Assembly: GCA_002633005.1 (NCBI GenBank) | Contig: NMRA01000254.1 | Coordinates: 430,436 to 492,435 of the forward strand | Length of the DNA: 62,000 nt | Reading direction: 5' to 3' | Source: Phoronis australis | Taxonomy: Eukaryota; Phoronida; Phoronidae | Program-made: the position numbers and the translations under genes | The notes under the pieces: model-generated | The model's database searches: none | Seen by the model: the letters and a program-made list of their open reading frames with translations, nothing else | Told to the model about the DNA's origin: nothing | Shown here: in pieces, positions 55,753 through 62,000 of the stretch | How positions within the stretch are numbered: position 1 is the stretch's first letter | Layout of the letters: each line of letters begins with the position of its first letter

Positions 55753-57469
55753 AAAATATCCCACACTAGAGCCATGCATGTACATGTATTCTATGAATTC
55801 ACCGGTCTTCACAAAAATGAGCTTGGTTAGCTTCTGACTCACACTACCAGTGTTGAATGATGCAGTGTGCAACGTGATTAATTTATATTATAGTATCTGG
55901 CCACCAACAACTCAATCAAGTCAAAATAGTGATTGCCAGTTCCCATACTGTGTTTTAGTAGCATTGTTCTTCTATAGAAATAGTTCGCTGTTGTCATATT
56001 CGCTTTCACACTAACACTTATTTTCCGCATACAGCAGCTTCATTTGTCAAACAAAACATACATGACTTTGAAAGATAACTCTCAGAGACTGCCCTGCACC
56101 CTCTAAGTACCTGGCTGAGATATGTGCAAGATGCATACGACGGCATCTCACCAGATGATGTGCAAAAGACTCCACCTTTCGAGGATTTTTGATGGTTTTT
56201 ATGAAACGTTATTTTATTTTACATAGAGGAATGAAAGCCGTGTAGGTGTTAAAACATATATGGGAGTGTACACGTGTTACTGCTTGTGGCATGCACGTAC
56301 GCACCCGTACCGGTTTACCTACACTATCCTACCACCTGTCGGTTTTGGAACTCTACATGCCACCTCTGCAGTCAACTGTGACGTACATGTATTCGTCCGT
56401 TTTTTATTCCAATGTTGCTGAATCAAATGCCATTATACATTTTCAATACTAACCACATGTTACGCTGCGAGTACGTAAAACATGAAATTTATTTGGCGGT
56501 TGTCGACATCGAGATGTACAAATGTACAAGTATCAATTCTCTCGATCGCCTCTGTCCCCTGTTTCTGGAAGTCCTATCTGCTCTAGTATTTACACGCGTG
56601 ATTTTCATACAGCCCGCAAGTGGTCTATGAAATTGTTCAAAAGCAACCAATGGCTTAACCAAATTCNAAAATATCCCACACTAGAGCCATGCATTTATAT
56701 TATTTTCTTCGTCATGAATTCACCGGTCTTCACAAAAATGAGCTTGGTTAGCTTCTGACTCAAACTACCAGTGTTGAATGATGCAGTGTGCAACGGGATT
56801 ACTTTATATTAAAGTATCTGGCCACCAATAACTCAATCGAGTCAAAATAGTGATTGCCAGTTCCCATACTGTGTTTTAGTAGCATTGTTCTTTTATAGAG
56901 ATAGTTCGCTGTTGTCATATTCGCTTTCACACTAACTCTTATTTTCCGCATACAGCAGCTTAATTTGTCAAACAAAACATACACTGTACATGAGTTTGAA
57001 AGATAAGCCTCAGAGACTGCCCTGTATCCTCTCAGTACCTGGCTGAGATATGTGCAAGATGCATACGACGGCATCTCACCAGATGATGTGCAAAAGACTC
57101 CACCTTTAGATTTTTGATGGTTTTTATGAAACGTTATTTTATTTTACATATAAGAATGAAAGCCGTGTAGGTGTTAAAACATGTGTGGGAGTGTACACGT
57201 GTTACTGCTTGTGGCTTGCACGTACGCACACGTACCGGTTTACCTACACAATCCGACCACCTGTCGGTTTCGGAACTCTACATGCCACCTCTGCCGTCGG
57301 CTGTGACGTACATGTATTCGTCCAGTTTGTGATTCCAGTGTTGCCGAATCAAATGCCAAGTATACTAACCAAATGATCTGCTCTCGCGTTTACACGCGTG
57401 ATTTTCATGCAGCCCGCAAGTGGCCTTCTATGAAATTGCTCAAAAGCATCCAATGGCTTGACCAAATTC
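55753..57469 (+). repeat. Two divergent tandem copies joined at a single N
   Basis: 55753-56666 and 56668-57469 are collinear copies, both beginning AAAATATCCCACACTAGAG and ending CCAAATTC. They differ by scattered substitutions and a roughly 110-130 bp indel near 56440-56580. The junction is the lone N at 56667. Allelic copies retained in tandem by the assembler are the simplest explanation. Confidence 0.9.
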
Positions 57470-57680
57470 ATATTGTTCATTAGGTACCGAGTTGAGATTA
57501 TATCGCTTTCTTAGCAAATGCATGTGTATATGTGATCTCATAGTCCTAGCTCCAAATTCACTACTACAAAACACAACTGGAATATGAATACATACATCTA
57601 AAATAAGTACCCAGTGGTCCAAAACTTTGGATAAAATTTCTTTAAGTTAAGCTGGTTGATAATTTCTGTACAATTTAGAA

Positions 57681-57936
57681 CCTGGGGCCTGTTCCAAGAA
57701 ACTGACTTAAGTTCATTTTTTACTTAAGTTTAAGATTTGTCTTAAATTCCAAACTTTGAAACTTTCACATTCTGTTAGTTAGTGAATTTTAAGACAAAAC
57801 TTACGTCACACAGTGAATTCAAACTTAAAATCTCTTTCTTGAATTGGTTTTGAGACAAATTTAACTTTTATTTCAAAATTTACAAAAATTTAGGATTTGT
57901 CTTAGCTAAGTCAGTTTTGATGGAACGGATCCCTGG
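57681..57936. mobile_element. MITE with GGGGCCTGTTCC ends
   Basis: The left end CTGGGGCCTGTTCCAAGAAA and right end TTTTGATGGAACGGATCCC are imperfect inverted repeats that continue into ACTGACTTAAG / CTAAGTCAGT. The interior is rich in TTAAG and CTTAAA. It is 256 bp and non-coding. Confidence 0.7.
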
Positions 57937-59093
57937 TCAGTACAGCTATGTAGGGACCCCTGAGGTGCTATAAAATAATCCACAACAGTTCGACCTTTGT
58001 GACGTCACTGATGTACAGTATAATTATTATTTGCCTAGTCTTAGTCACTTGTGCCGTGTCTGTTTTTCGTAAGGTCAATTACCTCCCTTCTCCCAGCTGA
58101 CCCAACTTGTGATTATAGAAGCCTTCTGAGTCACTAAACTTGTTGAGTTCTCGGGGCAGCGAAGTCTCTGTCGTAATGCGATCGATAGTTAATTCCGAAC
58201 AGTCCACGGTAGATATTGGTGCATTCTTATGAGGGAAACTTCGGTCTTCCGAAGCTTCGCCGAAACTTCAATTACCCTTCCCACTAGACAAGTGTCGACG
58301 TTATTGCTATATGGCGATTCAGTCATCGGATAAAATTTCCAGACGGTGCAGTTCATTCGTACTCTCAAACGAATATTGAGTGATGGGTTCCTGAGAGGCT
58401 AAATGAAAATTGTTCTTTCGCCATTTAAGAGTGTTTATGAAACTGATTAGTGTCGTTCTTCACCAGATGCTTATTATTCTAAATATTTACCAAATGAAAT
58501 GTACCAACCAATTCTTCAATCACCAAGAACACAGTTTGCGGGATAACTATAATCTCATTGTCTAACGTGATCCTACTGTAGATATCGTTGCCGCGACACC
58601 TACCGATAACGTCGTCGAAGACGCCCTCTGACATTTTCCACCACACTGTAATTTCGGTGAGTACCTAAACTTTGCTTTTTTAAATCCTACTATTTTCAGC
58701 GAAGTTTCGATTGCAGATTAAATACCGGAGTTAACTTCCCCACATACCGAAACTTCGTTCCGGAATCCTGAGGACCATGTGTCTACCAATGCGCATGGCG
58801 GTGGGTCCATAATTCACAGCGTTGTATTTAGAGTCCTCATGAGGGTTGGGTGAAACTAATTACTGAGTGGATATGGCATGATGCTATTTAAAATGACAAT
58901 TTTGACACGTACATCTAAAGGAACTATTCAATTTTAATCACGCTTTTGATGTTATAGGTATGCCTAGAACCTGATCGTGTTAAGAACGACTATTGTTGAA
59001 TTTACGATTGTCTTTTGTTGATGCAGTTAATAGTTAATCGTGTCTGGCGTTCGTTAAATATCCATTGACAATATCCAGCTCTTATTTGTTTTC
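57937..59093. other. Intergenic, possible 5' region of the next gene
   Basis: No coding exon. A donor-like TTTCG|GTGAGT at about 58656-58661 could end a non-coding exon, but nothing confirms it. Confidence 0.3.
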
Positions 59094-59213
59094 ATGAATT
59101 CCCCACTGCTCATCTCCGCTGTTCTGACATTTCTGGTCACTGTACTGGGACAACTAGCAAATGTGTCGCCCAAACAAAACCACTGCGGTTTGAAAACGGT
59201 AATAAATTTTTAA
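59094..59213 (+). CDS. Candidate secreted peptide or first exon A
   Basis: The ATG opens MNSPLLISAVLTFLVTVLGQ, a textbook signal peptide (short N-region, hydrophobic core, small residues near the likely cleavage), then LANVSPKQNHCGLKT. A weak donor follows at 59199 (GTAATA, phase 0); reading through gives VINF and TAA for a 39-residue product. No homologue is recognised. Confidence 0.35.
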   Translation: MNSPLLISAVLTFLVTVLGQLANVSPKQNHCGLKTVINF

Positions 59214-59238
59214 TAACATGCGGCTGCCAAAAATGTGA

Positions 59239-59249
59239 AATATATATAC
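59239..59249 (+). promoter_or_regulatory. TATA-like box before candidate exon B
   Basis: AAATATATATAC lies about 95 bases before the ATG at 59342, a plausible core-promoter distance allowing a 60-70 nt leader. Confidence 0.3.
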
Positions 59250-59341
59250 GCAACACAACCAAATAAGGTATTCATGTTCGTTGCCTGAGATCTAGACGTT
59301 GAAGCAGACGATACATGTAGAGCAACTTGTATCCTGACAAA

Positions 59342-59411
59342 ATGACGAAATTTCCATTAGGGTTGAAATTGTGCTTTTTGGCGAAACTTGCATCACTGCT
59401 TTCTGTTGCTG
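59342..59411 (+). CDS. Candidate first exon B with signal peptide
   Basis: The ATG opens MTKFPLGLKLCFLAKLASLL, then SVAG, followed by a consensus donor GTAAGTAT at 59412 in phase 1. Signal-peptide exons ending in phase 1 are common in secreted animal proteins. Downstream exons would lie beyond this point; none was identified before the window ends. Confidence 0.4.
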
Positions 59412-59957
59412 GTAAGTATAGATTAAGGAATTTTCCTTTCTTATTTACGAGTAAACAGATCTGCTCCTGTTGACAGTGATCCTTTGGGTAGATGGAAGAG
59501 AGGATAAAATGAGTTGCGAGATGGATATTTCATCAGTGAATACAGGGGTCTGACATAATTTTCATTTACCTTTATTTTTATGTAACTTTAATGATTTCTA
59601 TTTTGGTATTTACCTGCTATAAATCAACAAACAAAAATGGGTCTCTAAGAATATTTTTTTTTTAATTTGAGTCATTCAAAATTTTTGAATTTACACATTT
59701 TTGAAAGGGACAAAACCGGGTTCACGGCCGAAAATTACATGTTTGAATTACTGTTGTGTGGAATAAACCGCTTGAAGTTATTAGTTTTCACTAGTGCTAT
59801 AAAACAACAAAATCCGTTGTATTTTTGTGAAATCATCACAAATTACCAATTCTCCCCGTTATCTGCTAGACATTTCGAAGGCGTCGAAATCAACTTAATG
59901 ATAGAATTTGCCATTTTATACGTTTAAATCACTCTGCTATTCAACGCCTGGGCTATA

Positions 59958-60030
59958 CAGTGTAGGTCAGCGGCAGAGCGTTTGGATACTACAATGTACT
60001 GTTGAGGTAGTGAGTTTTATTCGGCGCGAC
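59958..60030 (+). other. tRNA-like remnant
   Basis: GTGTAGGTCAGCGGCAGAGC resembles a tRNA D-arm/A-box, and GTGAGTTTTATTC sits where a B-box would be. The T-arm is degenerate and no clean cloverleaf forms, so it is likely a tRNA pseudogene or SINE head. Confidence 0.35.
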
Positions 60031-60229
60031 TGCTATTTTCTGTCAACTTCTTTTTCATGCCGAGAGTGTAATCTTTCGTGTCCATGTTCGACACAATCAT
60101 CGTCAATTTCTCTGTGACGTTATCGTGTACATTGTTGCTATATAATATATACACGATAATGCCCACTCGGAACATCGCCGGTATTTTCAGTCTCAAATTT
60201 CCAATAGAAGGAGAACATTCAGTGGCGGA

Positions 60230-60372
60230 TTTAGAGAGGGGGTCAAGGGGGCCATGACCCCCTAAAATACTCCCAGATTAAATTTGGTAATTCGGGGTGT
60301 AAGTATCTGACGGGCAAGTTCCTGGCTAATACTCTACCCCGACCCCAACTCAAAATCCTGGATCCGCCCCTG
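60230..60372 (+). mobile_element. hAT-like MITE, copy 3 (best ends)
   Basis: CAGTGGCGGATTTAGAG at the left and CTGGATCCGCCCCTG at the right. The internal CTCCCAGATTAAATTTGGTA is shared with the other two copies. Confidence 0.7.
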
Positions 60373-61144
60373 GTCAAGGTTTTGCAGCACCAGCTGAAGC
60401 ATAGAACAGACATTACGTAGTACGTTTTGTTTGAGTAGACTTGAGTACGTGCGGCCGAAATTAATAAAGTGATTAACTCAAACCAGTCTTCAGCCTATCG
60501 TGGCACCGAAAGCTACTAAACACCGGTCAGCGATAACCTGTGCCAGAGTAAACCGCGTGTTCATTATATACATGTAATTCAGTTGCACAGAGATGTGTGC
60601 CGACTAGTACGTTTTATGAATAAAGCGGATAAAAAGACAAATATAGCCGGCACACCCATATTAAAACCGGAATTTCTTTTTTTCTTTTCATTTTTTATTT
60701 CATAAGCTCATTCATTCACATATTCCGATGAGAAAACCAGCCAGTTTCCTATTGTATCTTAAGAGTGCAGTGCACTTCAGACCGGACAAAAAACCACAAA
60801 TGGGTCATACACCCTATGTCACGGATTTGGATCATACTGTGCGTTGCAGTTTACTTTCTTATGCTATATTTCTAAAATGTAGTTTAAACACATCCTACTT
60901 TGATTAGTAGCTTAAAAGTCCGGCGCCTCACTTTTCACTCAAAATATGAGTGTCAAACTTTACCATGAAATCCCATTTTTGTGGTATTGTAAAAATTATA
61001 GAAGCTGTTGGACAGGGAAATAGTTTGAGTTTTGGATTAGCTCATCCATGGTCTCAGTAATAATAGATAGAAATTGGAAATATTGCCTGAAATTTCTGAG
61101 GATAACGTGGTCAAAGAAGCAAAAACACTGAAAACTGATAACAA

Positions 61145-61575
61145 CTCCTTACCCAGCAATGTGAACTACAACTTCTGGGAATAGCATTTCAAGCATTTTT
61201 TATGACGATTCATAGAAAGAATGCAAACTGAAACGCGACTATTGTAATGTCATTTGAATTGAATGCAATCAATCTTGTGTAGTACAAGAGAACGTCTGTG
61301 TACATATATATTTATGGGATAACGAGTCTTTACCCTGCATTGAGAACAACAACTCCGAGGCACAGTTTCAAGCATTTTTTCCTGACGCTTCTTGGAAAGA
61401 GTGTAATCTGAAACGCTACTGTTGTGATGTCGGTTAAATTAAATGTAACCAACCTTGCATTTATTTTTCTGATAATGATTCTTTACTCTGCAGTGAGAAC
61501 AACAATGTCAAGGAATAGTTTTCCATGCATTTTTCATGACGATCCTGGAAAGAACGCAAACTGACACGCTTCGGC
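61145..61575 (+). repeat. Three-unit tandem repeat, 150-180 bp
   Basis: Units start near 61147, 61328 and 61480. Shared text: CTTTAC(C/T)CTGCA, GAGAACAACAA, AAGCATTTTT, GACGAT..TGGAAAGAA(C/T)GCAA and AAACGC. The array abuts the right copy of the long direct repeat. Confidence 0.75.
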
Positions 61576-61583
61576 AATCAGTA

Positions 61584-62000
61584 ACAGTAGCATAGAATAT
61601 GCATTTGAAAACTGCACTCGTCGGACATTGTCACTCAACAGGAAATGTTTGTATACATTATAGATAACTTTTATTCCCCGTCATTATGCAAATAAGAAGT
61701 ACGTGATATAGTTTTTGAAATCGGACACATTTTAGTGTCTCTCATTAATGTCGGGAAGGCAAAAAATTTCAGATCACGCATCTACGGGTATTTCTCCGGT
61801 TCATAAAACTTTTGTTTCAGCCCACAAAACAATACTTAATACTTCGTTACTATAGGAATAACGAATAGAGTAATGCAATCGAGGAAAATAAAGTTTGTTA
61901 AGAATCAGACAACAATAAAAAACATGTGAAACTCCAGTGGCTCGAAAACGAGGCAGCAAATGTCCCTGACGGCATTGTGGGTAAATACAGCGAGATTCGA
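61584..62000 (+). repeat. Right copy of the long direct repeat (runs off the window)
   Basis: Same orientation as 1232-1680, with roughly 85-90% similarity by eye and small indels. It continues past the end of the window. Confidence 0.75.

Larger units (their letters stand above)
59412..61144. other. Right-edge non-coding region
   Basis: Apart from the tRNA-like remnant and hAT-like MITE listed separately, nothing is recognised. Confidence 0.4.

Noticed and set aside
59958-60030. Functional tRNA gene
   Set aside because: The A-box is good, but the T-arm and acceptor stem do not pair; at most a pseudogene or SINE head.
1-62000. Bacterial-style operons, CRISPR arrays, or a novel multi-gene defence system
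   Set aside because: The spliced gene structure and animal gene families exclude a prokaryotic source, and no array of identical repeats with unique spacers is present.

Overview
The window is animal nuclear DNA, not microbial. It is AT-rich, coding information is split into short GT-AG exons, and most of the sequence is introns, non-autonomous transposons and degenerate tandem repeats. Two assembly scars (443 N at 19334-19776, and one N at 56667 exactly between two divergent copies of the same segment) suggest shotgun assembly of a highly polymorphic genome. A marine invertebrate fits best. I favour a deuterostome such as a lancelet or hemichordate, but this is inference and other bilaterians are not excluded.

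Gene 1 (+ strand, coding 9784-37234) is a Cl-/HCO3- anion exchanger of the SLC4 AE group, like vertebrate AE2/AE3. I could assemble 23 coding exons with consistent phases into an uninterrupted frame of about 1348 residues. It has a long charged, histidine-rich N-terminus, the band-3 type cytoplasmic domain, the membrane domain with the METQIT glutamate and a glycosylation-site-rich loop, and an acidic C-terminus with an LDADD motif.

Gene 2 (- strand, coding 52082 down to 44720) is a small Ser/Thr protein kinase in four recognised exons (about 236 residues). All catalytic motifs are present, but the C-lobe seems about 40 residues short. The two genes converge tail to tail. A third gene may start near the right edge: two short signal-peptide-like reading frames lie at 59094 and 59342, the second with a TATA-like box before it and a strong splice donor after it.

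Layout: 1-9742 is intergenic or non-coding 5' sequence with repeats and a CRE/octamer/TATA cluster. 9743-37234 is the anion exchanger. 37235-44719 holds 3' sequence, a pogo-like MITE and a TTAA-flanked THAP-like (Kolobok-type) element. 44720-52082 is the kinase, with foldback-like and MITE insertions in its introns. 52083-62000 has no firm gene.

The most unusual structures are: (i) a 1.4-kb intronic tandem element in which nearly every 140-bp subunit carries a CTCF-consensus-like 14-mer; (ii) degenerate tandem copies of the 3' ends of two different anion-exchanger exons, each running into the following intron; (iii) a diverged copy of one anion-exchanger intron plus the first bases of its exon, sitting in a kinase intron; (iv) foldback-type inverted arrays of about 20-bp units.
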